15,178 nt of DNA from positions 1 to 15,178 of the forward strand of contig JAEYRC010000122.1 in assembly GCA_023409675.1 (NCBI GenBank), in the 5' to 3' direction. Both the position numbers and the translations under genes were made by a program. Positions 1-7,082 of the stretch are shown in pieces. The DNA comes from Bacteroidota bacterium. Lineage in GTDB: Bacteria > Bacteroidota > Bacteroidia > Chitinophagales > Chitinophagaceae. The notes below the pieces were generated by a model, which saw only the letters and a program-made list of their open reading frames with translations, did no database searches and was not told where the DNA came from. How positions within the stretch are numbered: the stretch's first letter is position 1; every line of letters starts with the position of its first letter.

Positions 1-2
1 TA

Positions 3-146
3 CGATTGACCTCCGATGCCAATGGCTCCCTGCATGGCAAATTTACGCTTCCGGCTAACCTGCTGAACGGACGCTTTACTTTACGGGATGCACGAATCAA
101 TGGCCAGGCCTCCATTTCCGTGGAAGAATACAAACGGCCGAAATAA
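3..146 (+). pseudogene. Upstream in-frame part of the alpha-2-macroglobulin gene, ending at a premature TAA
   Basis: Reading from base 3 gives 47 sense codons (starting RLTSDANGSL and ending ISVEEYKRPK) and then TAA at 144-146. The ending is the signature closing an MG2-type domain in bacterial alpha-2-macroglobulins, where VEEYKRPKF is normally followed directly by the next macroglobulin strand. After the TAA the same frame continues with YIELKAEKPAYLVQDS, which reads as that next strand. Nothing is frameshifted: one codon, expected to encode phenylalanine or another aromatic residue, is a stop. The 5' end of the gene, with its signal peptide, lies to the left of the window. Causes could be a true nonsense mutation, a sequence error or, less likely, readthrough. 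The disruption is seen directly; the missing residue is inferred from the family. Confidence 0.75.
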
Positions 147-182
147 TATATAGAGCTAAAGGCAGAGAAGCCCGCCTACCTG

Positions 183-3100
183 GTGCAGGACAGCGTTCGG
201 ATCAGTGGTACTGCAATCGGCTATGCCGGTAATCTGCTTCCCAATACCCTGATTCAATACCGGGTGGTACGGCGGCCTCAATACCGGTTTCCGGTGTATG
301 GATTTCAATACATCAGAAGACCTTATCCCAGTGCGGAGACCCAGATTAGCCAGGGGCAAACCCGTTCCGATGCAAAAGGCGAATTCACAATCAGTTTCAT
401 AGCCCTGCCGGATGAAAAGCTTTCCCGGGAGCTTAACCCCATCTTTCAGTATGAAATTCAGGTAGAGTCTACCGATATCAGTGGTGAGCCCGGAAATGCG
501 GTTGTCAGCGTTCCTGCGGGATACCATACCCTGACCCTGGCGGTATCAGCACCCGAATTAACGGCAAAGGATACACTAAAATCAATTACAGTTATAGCCG
601 CTGATCTATCCGGGAAACAGGTGCCGGTGCTGGCCAGAACCAGTATTTATAAACTTAATGCTCCCGATCAGGTATTCCGTGAACGGCTATGGCAACAGCC
701 TGATCAGTTTATATTGAAGCCGCAGGAATACCAGCGTTTGTTTCCACATGATATTTATTCAACAGAAAATAATCCCGAACAATGGCCAGTTTCCGGCAGG
801 ATTTATCATGCGTCGGACAGCATTCTGCCACAGCGCGAATTAGCACTACAAGGGCTTACCTTAACCGAAGGATGGTATAAAATTGAATCTGCCGTAAAAG
901 ATGTTTCAGGCGACAGCATCAAAGCGGTAAATTATTTCAGGATCACCGGACCCGGGTTAGCTGGTCCGGCCTTTGGTACGATCAGCAGCTTAACGGATAC
1001 GATATTGCCCGGGCAGTCGGGTCAATTCCAATACCTGACCAATATGGGTACAGTACGGGTATTGCAGGCAGTACAAACCGGCGATTCCACCACAGCCTTC
1101 AGCCAGCAGGAATTTAAGGGCCGCTCAAACATAGTGTCGGTTACAGATGACAGTAATTCAGTAACCGGAATCCGGATCAGTTATGCATTTATAAAAAACA
1201 ACCGTTTTTATTCGGGAACTGAATCAGCTGATATCAGGCGGCCCGGAAATACACTGGATATTCAGTACAGCAGCTTCCGCGACAAAACCCTTCCCGGAAG
1301 TAAGGAAACCTATACCATCAGTATTTCCGGCGCATCGAAAGACAGCCTGGCAGCCAGTGTATTAACAGGAATGTATGATGCTTCCTTAGATAAGCTTCTG
1401 CAGCACAACTGGCAGATTCCATCCTTATGGAACCAGATCAGGCCACAGCAAAGCTGGTCTGCGGCGTCCAATTTCCGGCTCGCGGATTTTTACCAGCATT
1501 ATGAAGAACAGGAATATCACCCCTATACAGCCCGTATTTATGATGAACTTATTTCAGTTCAGCAGAGGTACGGCCGCGACAGGATACGGCATATGGATAT
1601 GAGCGCGGCACCACCTGCTGCAGTGCAGGAAGTTGCCGGTCGGCAGGAAAACGCTAAAATGAAAATGGAAGAAGTGGCTTTTGGTGACACTACCGGCGCA
1701 GGTGAGGTTATGGAACAGGCTTCACCTCAGGGACAGGGTATTCGTAAGAACTTTAATGAGACTGCATTTTTCTTTCCGGATCTGAAAACAGACCGACAGG
1801 GGAATATCAGCTTTTCCTTCACCATGCCCGAATCGGTAACCACCTGGAAGTGGATGACGCTTGCGCATACCCGCAACCTGGCTTTCGGCTATCAGGAGCA
1901 AACCATTATCACACAGAAAGAACTGATGGTTCAACCCAATGTTCCAAGGTTCCTGCGTGAAGGTGACCGTATTGACCTGAGCGGCAAAATCAGCAACCTG
2001 ACACAGAAAGAAATTACCGGACAGATTGAATTACGCTTATTAGACGCGGAAACTCTAAATCCGGTTGATGGATGGTTTCAAAATGTCATTCCGAACCAGT
2101 ATTTCACAGCAGGTGCCGGCGAATCCGTTCCGGTATCCTTCTCCATAGCAATACCGGCACAATATACCCGCCCACTGATCTACCGGATGGTTGCACGGTC
2201 GGGGAATCTGTCTGACGGCGAAGAAGGCATTATACCGGTTGTTACCAACCGAATTTTGGTGACAAGTTCGGTACCATTGAACATTTCCGGCCGCGACAGC
2301 AGTACCACCGTTACAATCCCGAAACTCCTTACCTGGGAGGAAAGCAGCACGCAGAGTCATCATGCACTTACCGTTGAAATTTCGGCTAACCCGGCCTGGT
2401 ATGCTGTGCAGGCGCTTCCCTATCTCAGCCGTAAAGATTGTGAATGTGCAGAGCAATTGTTTAACCGGTATTATGCCAACGCGCTGGCCATGAAAATACT
2501 TTCCGGAACTCCCCGTCTGAAAACCATACTGGAGCAATGGAAAGATAAAGACAGCACCTTCCTGCTGAGCAATCTCGAGAAAAATCAGGAACTCAAATCG
2601 GTCTTGCTTCAGGAAACACCCTGGGTGATGGAAGCCGCCTCTGAAGCAGAACAACGGCGAAATATCCTGTTGCTTTTTGATATGGCGCGGATGAGCACTG
2701 AACTGTCATCGGCCATCACTGAACTTGCAGCCATGCAATCTCCTACCGGGGCTTTTGTTTGGATGAAGGGCGGACCCGACGACCGCTATATTACGCAGTA
2801 TATTGTCAGTGGGATCGGACATTTGAAGAAACTTCAGGCTATACATCCTGAAACAGAAAAATCGTTGCTCGGCATAGCCCGGAAAGCCCTTGAGTATATG
2901 GATGAACAACTGGCAAAGGATTACACGCTGGTAAAAAACCGGAAAAAACCTGTGAGTGGTCAGGATATCGGAACCACGCAGCTACAATACCTCTATACCA
3001 GAAGTTTCTTTACAGATGTAGATGTTCCGGGTAAAACCTTCCAGGCGTATAACTATTACCGCAACCAATCCAAAACCCATTGGAATAAATTCAGCCGGTA

Positions 3101-4103
3101 TATGCAGGGAATGACTGCTCTTTCGCTCTTTCGCACCGGAGAAATTAATATTGCCCGCAAGGTAATGGCCTCACTGAAAGAATATGCGCTTACCGATCCG
3201 CAAAAAGGGATGTATTGGAAAGAAGTGCAAAGCGGCTATTTCTGGTACCAGGCACCGGTGGAAACTCAGGCACTGCTTATAGAGGCCTTTGCCGACATCA
3301 CCGGAGACGAGCAAACCGTAAATGAACTGAAGCGTTGGCTGCTGACCCATAAACAAACCAACCGCTGGAGAAGTTCCAGGGCAACGGCCGACGCCGTTTA
3401 TGCCTTACTGTTACAGGGTTCAAACTGGCTTGCAGAAACACCAGTGGTAGAACTACAGGCCGGCACCTTACGTTTCTCTACAAAGGATGAACCAACAGCA
3501 AATACACTGGGTTATCTGAAGCAGACTATCAACGGTGAAAAAGTGAAACCCGAAATGGGTAAAATACAGGTTAACGTGCAGCAGCAGGACCGGCAAAAAT
3601 CTCAGCCCGTATGGGGTGCTGTGCACTACCAGTATTTTGAACAGGCCGATAAAATTGAAAAATCGGTGGATGCAGGACTTTCGCTTCAGAAACAATTGTT
3701 CATTCAACAGTCCACGGATCGGGGTACGGTATTAAAACCTGTATCCTCCAACGAATACCTTAAAACCGGCGACAGAATTACCGTACGTATTGAGCTGCGT
3801 GCAGACCGGGATATGGAATATGTGCATATGAAAGATATGCGGTCATCGGCCATGGAGCCGGTGAACGTGCTGAGTGGCTATCGCTGGCAGGGCGGGCTGG
3901 GTTATTATGAAAGTACTGGTGATGTATCTACCAATTTCTATTTTTCCCGGCTTACAAAAGGGGTTTATGTATTTGAATACCCGCTAACCGTAGTACACAG
4001 CGGAACCTTCAGCAATGGAATAACCACCATTCAATGCTTATATGCTCCTGAATTTAACAGTCATTCTGAAGGTGTAATCGTGAATATTGAGCCAAACCAG
4101 TAG
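183..4103 (+). CDS. Alpha-2-macroglobulin family protein, C-terminal portion (gene interrupted upstream)
   Basis: This is the large remaining part of a bacterial alpha-2-macroglobulin, an envelope protein that traps proteases through a reactive thioester. The frame is open from base 147; 183 is only the first possible GTG, lies inside a domain, and has no ribosome binding site or signal peptide, so it is not a natural start. Numbering from 183: macroglobulin-like beta domains fill about 1-450; a low-complexity, alanine- and glutamate-rich linker near 470-515 sits in a bait-like position; the central A2M block NETAFFFPD is at 525-533 with ESVTTWKW shortly after; the thioester motif CAEQ is intact at 755-758 (bases 2445-2456); an alpha-helical thioester domain follows to about 1060; and the receptor-like C-terminal domain ends at 1306. 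The stop is TAG at 4101-4103. Family assignment is confident; whether a functional protein is made is doubtful because of the TAA at 144-146. Confidence 0.85.
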   Translation: MQDSVRISGTAIGYAGNLLPNTLIQYRVVRRPQYRFPVYGFQYIRRPYPSAETQISQGQTRSDAKGEFTISFIALPDEKLSRELNPIFQYEIQVESTDISGEPGNAVVSVPAGYHTLTLAVSAPELTAKDTLKSITVIAADLSGKQVPVLARTSIYKLNAPDQVFRERLWQQPDQFILKPQEYQRLFPHDIYSTENNPEQWPVSGRIYHASDSILPQRELALQGLTLTEGWYKIESAVKDVSGDSIKAVNYFRITGPGLAGPAFGTISSLTDTILPGQSGQFQYLTNMGTVRVLQAVQTGDSTTAFSQQEFKGRSNIVSVTDDSNSVTGIRISYAFIKNNRFYSGTESADIRRPGNTLDIQYSSFRDKTLPGSKETYTISISGASKDSLAASVLTGMYDASLDKLLQHNWQIPSLWNQIRPQQSWSAASNFRLADFYQHYEEQEYHPYTARIYDELISVQQRYGRDRIRHMDMSAAPPAAVQEVAGRQENAKMKMEEVAFGDTTGAGEVMEQASPQGQGIRKNFNETAFFFPDLKTDRQGNISFSFTMPESVTTWKWMTLAHTRNLAFGYQEQTIITQKELMVQPNVPRFLREGDRIDLSGKISNLTQKEITGQIELRLLDAETLNPVDGWFQNVIPNQYFTAGAGESVPVSFSIAIPAQYTRPLIYRMVARSGNLSDGEEGIIPVVTNRILVTSSVPLNISGRDSSTTVTIPKLLTWEESSTQSHHALTVEISANPAWYAVQALPYLSRKDCECAEQLFNRYYANALAMKILSGTPRLKTILEQWKDKDSTFLLSNLEKNQELKSVLLQETPWVMEAASEAEQRRNILLLFDMARMSTELSSAITELAAMQSPTGAFVWMKGGPDDRYITQYIVSGIGHLKKLQAIHPETEKSLLGIARKALEYMDEQLAKDYTLVKNRKKPVSGQDIGTTQLQYLYTRSFFTDVDVPGKTFQAYNYYRNQSKTHWNKFSRYMQGMTALSLFRTGEINIARKVMASLKEYALTDPQKGMYWKEVQSGYFWYQAPVETQALLIEAFADITGDEQTVNELKRWLLTHKQTNRWRSSRATADAVYALLLQGSNWLAETPVVELQAGTLRFSTKDEPTANTLGYLKQTINGEKVKPEMGKIQVNVQQQDRQKSQPVWGAVHYQYFEQADKIEKSVDAGLSLQKQLFIQQSTDRGTVLKPVSSNEYLKTGDRITVRIELRADRDMEYVHMKDMRSSAMEPVNVLSGYRWQGGLGYYESTGDVSTNFYFSRLTKGVYVFEYPLTVVHSGTFSNGITTIQCLYAPEFNSHSEGVIVNIEPNQ

Positions 4104-4104
4104 T

Positions 4105-5163
4105 ATGACAATCGATTGCCTGATCGTTGGACAGGGGATATCCGGTACATTTCTTAGCTGGTACCTCAGGCAGCATGGTATGCGTTATGTGGTCATTGAT
4201 GATAAAAATAACAACAGCGCATCACGTGTGGCGGCAGGCATCATCAATCCCGTGACGGGCAGGCGCATGGTGAAGACCTGGATGATCGATGAACTTATTC
4301 CATTCGCAAAAGCCGTTTATAGGAAGCTGGGATATGAGCTCAAAATCCGGACAATAACGGAATGCACCGTAAGAGATTTTTTTCCCACGCCGCAAATGCG
4401 CTCAGCGTTCATGAACAGGTTTGAAGAAGATGCATCCTATCTGGATATGACTTCAGACGTTGATTATGACCAACACCTGAATTATTCTTTTGGCTACGGT
4501 ACGATCAGGCCGGCTTTTCTGATCCACCTGAAAAGTATTCTAACCACCTGGCGTAATGTGCTGGAGTCTGAAGATAAACTGATCGAACATTCGTTCAATG
4601 CCAATGAACTGAATTTTTCGGATAATGGTGTACGTTATCAAAACATACATGCCAGAAAAATAATTTTCTGTGATGGAGCGGGTGCGGCCAGTACACCCTG
4701 GTTTGGGGCATTGCCTTTTGCGTTCAATAAAGGAGAGTGTCTGCTGGTTGAAATCCCCGGTCTGGCCAGAGACAGCATCTTAAAAAAGGGGATAAGTCTT
4801 GTTCCGCTATATGATGACATTTTTTGGGCCGGTTCAACGTATGAATGGCATTATGAAGACGATAAGCCCTCAGCAACTTTTCATAAGCGTACGGTTGCTT
4901 TGCTGACTGATTTCCTAAAGATACCTTTTAATGTTGTTGGGCATGAAGCAGCACTGCGACCGGCTACACTGGAACGGCGGCCTTTTGTAGGGTTTCATCC
5001 GGCTTTGCCTGCCATAGGGATCCTGAATGGCATGGGCACCAAGGGTTGTTCCCTGGCGCCCTATTATGCGCGACAACTGGCTGATCATATATGTTTTGGA
5101 ACTGATATTGATCCGGCTGCCAGTGTTGAACGTTTCAATAACCTGCTGAAACGAATGATTTGA
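4105..5163 (+). CDS. FAD-dependent oxidoreductase, DAO (D-amino-acid/glycine oxidase) superfamily
   Basis: A 352-residue cytosolic flavoprotein of the DAO fold. The N-terminal Rossmann motif for FAD is visible as VGQGISG (Gly9, Gly11, Gly14), followed by acidic residues Asp32-Asp33 at the end of the second strand, which would bind the ribose. SRVAAGIINPVTGRRM (about residues 40-55) is the conserved second FAD-contact segment of this family, and near the C-terminus RPATLERRPFVG and GILNGMGTKG form the usual closing FAD-binding region. I chose ATG 4105, one base after the macroglobulin stop, over TTG 4087, which would add six residues ahead of a motif that normally sits at the very N-terminus. 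The close spacing implies co-transcription. The substrate is unknown: relatives oxidise amino acids or amines, and the fold also resembles the FAD domain of MnmC, but there is no methyltransferase domain. Confidence 0.85.
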   Translation: MTIDCLIVGQGISGTFLSWYLRQHGMRYVVIDDKNNNSASRVAAGIINPVTGRRMVKTWMIDELIPFAKAVYRKLGYELKIRTITECTVRDFFPTPQMRSAFMNRFEEDASYLDMTSDVDYDQHLNYSFGYGTIRPAFLIHLKSILTTWRNVLESEDKLIEHSFNANELNFSDNGVRYQNIHARKIIFCDGAGAASTPWFGALPFAFNKGECLLVEIPGLARDSILKKGISLVPLYDDIFWAGSTYEWHYEDDKPSATFHKRTVALLTDFLKIPFNVVGHEAALRPATLERRPFVGFHPALPAIGILNGMGTKGCSLAPYYARQLADHICFGTDIDPAASVERFNNLLKRMI

Positions 5164-5391
5164 TGCTCTGCTTATTTATTCTGATAAGTACATGGGAAAT
5201 ATCGGCATAAATGGAAAATCAGGTGTTAGAAGGATTCGGTACAGCTTGGACTGTATTAAGCCAGCTATCCGGATGGTAAAGGGTAAAACACTTTTAATAG
5301 AAGATTTTAATGGGCTTGAGGCGATGTTCAAACGATATAAAATGGTGTTTAGCAGGCTTAAAAATGTTGTTTTCACCGCTGCGCGCAGGTG

Positions 5392-5412
5392 CCCAAGGGC
5401 CCTCCCTCCCCC
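5392..5412 (-). other. G-quadruplex motif
   Basis: On the minus strand this reads GGGGG-A-GGG-A-GGG-CCCTT-GGG, which meets the usual rule of four runs of at least three guanines separated by loops of one to seven bases. Further GG pairs flank it on the 5' side of the minus strand. One loop contains CCC, which can pair with a neighbouring GGG, so a short hairpin could compete with the quadruplex. It lies in non-coding DNA about 230 bases after the oxidoreductase stop. The motif is seen; folding in vivo is inference. Confidence 0.5.
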
Positions 5413-5833
5413 GCCTCCACCATACCAAAAAAACAGTATAAATACATCTCTCCCCTTTACAGTTGAGTAGCTTCCCTGCCTGTTACCACTCCCTTTCACG
5501 CCAGCACTGATCAGGAACAGTCAATTGATTGATATGTTTCAGCAGGTTCAAAAGTATTCAACCCTTCTCTTCCTACCCAGTCTATTTAACTATCCTGAAG
5601 CAGTATTTTAACCACCTGCAACAGTGAAAACCCACTTGCTTAATTGGCTCCTGATCGCTTATTGTAAGCAATCGTAGTTAACAACTAAGCATGCCCGATA
5701 ATTTCACAGGATATATTTCCAGACTAACCCATCCTGTCGAACACGCTTCATGCTTATACAAGTTCAATTATGTCGTGTAAAAATCTGTTCAACTCCTGTC
5801 CGGTATTTTAAAATTCAATTATCGAAATGTACT

Positions 5834-5890
5834 GGCAAACAGCAATGTCTCCACTATTTTTATTTCTTTGTTTGCCTCCATAAACAAAGA
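5834..5890. repeat. Overlapping inverted repeats with mutually exclusive pairing
   Basis: TCTTTGTTT (5865-5873) and AAACAAAGA (5882-5890) form a perfect nine-pair stem with an eight-base loop. The segment GTTTGCC (5870-5876), which overlaps the left arm and loop, is also perfectly complementary to GGCAAAC at 5834-5840. The two pairings share bases and cannot form together. No clear U-run follows on either strand, so this is not a classical intrinsic terminator. It sits 127 bases beyond the stop codon of the minus-strand peptidase and could be part of its 3' end. The pairing is seen; any function is speculative. Confidence 0.4.
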
Positions 5891-6016
5891 TGTTTGATCT
5901 GGTTAGCATCGTCTTATCCGATCAATACGGTTTTCAACATTTCTAATATCCTTGCATATGGCCTGATAAAATAATAGTGCGAATAGTCCATAAAATCCTC
6001 GGGGCATCACATCAGG

Positions 6017-6817
6017 TCAGGCGGCGACTTTCAGCGCACCAAGATGTTGCAGTGGATTCTGGCGTAACAGCCGTACCATCGCCTCAAACAATTCAGGAAG
6101 TTCATGTTTCAATTGAACAGGATTTTCAAAAAAGACTTCTACACTTACTGCCCAGAATTCATGGTAATTTGTTCCGGCATAATCACCCAACAGGTTTTTA
6201 CTGCCGCTTTGAAGACTATTAAAAATCGGTCGGGCCACTTTTGAAAAGTTCTTGAACTCTTTCTTGAAATGACGGTCCTCCTCTGTTTGCGTAATGAAAT
6301 TCACATAGGCCAGCGCATGCGCCATTTCGTGCAAACCAACATTACAATTGGGCGTCTGCCCTTTCAGCCCTTTTTCAAAATTATCCCACGACAGGTATAT
6401 ACCGCTGTGATCGACATGTCCCTGGAAGGGTCGGGAATAATATCCATAATGATAATCATCTTTAAGGATGAAAATATTACGGAAAAAACCAAGTTTGAAC
6501 CGTTCCAGCCCTAAGGTGAGCTGAACAGCGACAGCGCTGACCAATATCGGCATCTCAGCCTGTTCAGTCACTTCGATATAATGAAATTTTTTCTCCCGCC
6601 GGAAAAGCCAGGTTCGGAAAAGAAATTTCCGCTGCGTTTCCAGATCGAGCCGGTTGTAGAATTTTAAATGTCGGGAAATGATGGCGTGGTAGAAAGTTTC
6701 CTGTGACAGAAAAACCTTGTACTGTTTTTTCAGGATTAGTTGTTCAATTTTACGGGAAAGAGGATGTTGAAATACCACCAGCAACAGGAGGATAGTAAAT
6801 ACGATAAAAATTTCCAT
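6017..6817 (-). CDS. Membrane-anchored zinc-dependent peptidase, MtfA family (M90)
   Basis: A 266-residue protein. Residues 1-16 form one hydrophobic segment that should anchor it in the inner membrane, unlike E. coli MtfA, which is soluble. The zinc-binding motif HEMAH is at 163-167 in the context NVGLHEMAHALAYVN, and further on HEFWAVSVEVFFENP matches the conserved E-FFAV-SE-FF-type block that supplies the third zinc ligand and active-site wall in MtfA. In E. coli MtfA is a peptidase that sequesters the repressor Mlc and so affects the glucose phosphotransferase system; a Bacteroidota homologue need not share that target. The start ATG is at 6815-6817 (minus strand) with a weak GGAA just upstream, and an 18-base palindrome begins eight bases before it. 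The gene is divergent from aspS and shares its 265-base regulatory region. Confidence 0.85.
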   Translation of the reverse strand: MEIFIVFTILLLLVVFQHPLSRKIEQLILKKQYKVFLSQETFYHAIISRHLKFYNRLDLETQRKFLFRTWLFRREKKFHYIEVTEQAEMPILVSAVAVQLTLGLERFKLGFFRNIFILKDDYHYGYYSRPFQGHVDHSGIYLSWDNFEKGLKGQTPNCNVGLHEMAHALAYVNFITQTEEDRHFKKEFKNFSKVARPIFNSLQSGSKNLLGDYAGTNYHEFWAVSVEVFFENPVQLKHELPELFEAMVRLLRQNPLQHLGALKVAA

Positions 6818-6824
6818 AAGGTTC

Positions 6825-6842
6825 CATTTTTCGTGAAAAATG
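6825..6842. promoter_or_regulatory. 18-base palindrome at the start of the mtfA-like gene
   Basis: CATTTTTC and GAAAAATG are perfect reverse complements separated by GT. The palindrome starts eight bases upstream of the peptidase ATG on the minus strand, so it would lie in the untranslated leader close to the ribosome binding site. It could be an operator for a dimeric repressor or a small leader hairpin. The symmetry is seen; the role is inferred. Confidence 0.4.
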
Positions 6843-6857
6843 AGGTACGTAGCACTT

Positions 6858-6894
6858 ATGGTCTTTCAGGGAACGGACAGAAAAATGGTCTTTC
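6858..6894. repeat. 10-base direct repeat in the mtfA/aspS divergent region
   Basis: ATGGTCTTTC occurs at 6858-6867 and again at 6885-6894, a spacing of 27 bases from start to start. Both copies lie in the non-coding region between the divergent peptidase and aspS genes, upstream of the peptidase start. Paired identical sites of this length are compatible with a transcription-factor binding pair, but chance in a TTTC-rich sequence is not excluded. Confidence 0.35.
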
Positions 6895-6977
6895 TGAAAA
6901 AGGGGAGTATTGGGTGACCTACAGATTAATGCAACAAAATAGAAATTATATTTTGAAAATGGAAGTCCCTCCGCAAA

Positions 6978-7007
6978 TTTGCTTTAGGCTGATTTAGCGT
7001 ACATTTG
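6978..7007 (+). promoter_or_regulatory. Bacteroidota-type promoter for aspS
   Basis: TTTG at 6978-6981 is followed after 18 bases by TACATTTG at 7000-7007. This matches the primary sigma factor consensus of Bacteroidota (TTTG at -33 and TAnnTTTG at -7) at every defined base, with spacing close to the usual 19. Transcription would begin near 7012-7016, giving a leader of about 70 bases before the aspS ATG at 7083. Confidence 0.75.
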
Positions 7008-7082
7008 CGCTTAATGACCTAACCTCTTGTTTCCTAATTAGTAAGGAAAATTTTGAATTTCAAAAATCAGAAAAAACAGCTC

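Larger units (their letters stand above)
5164..6016. other. Gene-poor intergenic region, 853 bases
   Basis: No convincing gene is seen on either strand between the oxidoreductase and the convergent zinc peptidase. The open frames here (for example 5192-5470 plus and 5176-5499 minus) have low-complexity or unlikely compositions, no recognisable motif and no good ribosome binding site. The region holds a C-rich tract at 5392-5412 that is a G-quadruplex motif on the minus strand, an imperfect hairpin at 5653-5673, and overlapping inverted repeats at 5834-5890. The first 300 bases could be a remnant of a dispersed repeat or a decayed gene, but that cannot be decided from one copy. Confidence 0.6.

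Noticed and set aside
183..185. GTG at 183 as the true start of the macroglobulin
   Set aside because: It lies within a continuous macroglobulin domain, lacks a ribosome binding site and signal peptide, and matching coding sequence continues upstream to base 3 apart from one TAA.
4087..4089. TTG at 4087 as the oxidoreductase start
   Set aside because: ATG at 4105 puts the FAD-binding motif at the usual distance from the N-terminus and gives the common one-base spacing after the upstream stop.
5192..5470. 92-residue open frame with a proline run
   Set aside because: It has a GC-rich low-complexity end (six prolines from the C-tract), no motif and no clear start signal, and a rival frame is open on the other strand.
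5653..5673. Imperfect hairpin GATCGCTTATTGTAAGCAATC as a terminator or small RNA
   Set aside because: It has one mismatch, a three-base loop, no U-run and no promoter nearby; too little to call.
5750..5974. 74-residue open frame in the non-coding gap
   Set aside because: Its composition is unusual (many Cys, Tyr and Phe from AT-rich DNA), with no ribosome binding site and no recognisable domain.
7053..7055. TTG at 7053 as the aspS start
   Set aside because: It adds a lysine- and glutamine-rich decapeptide before the conserved MYRTHTCGELR start.
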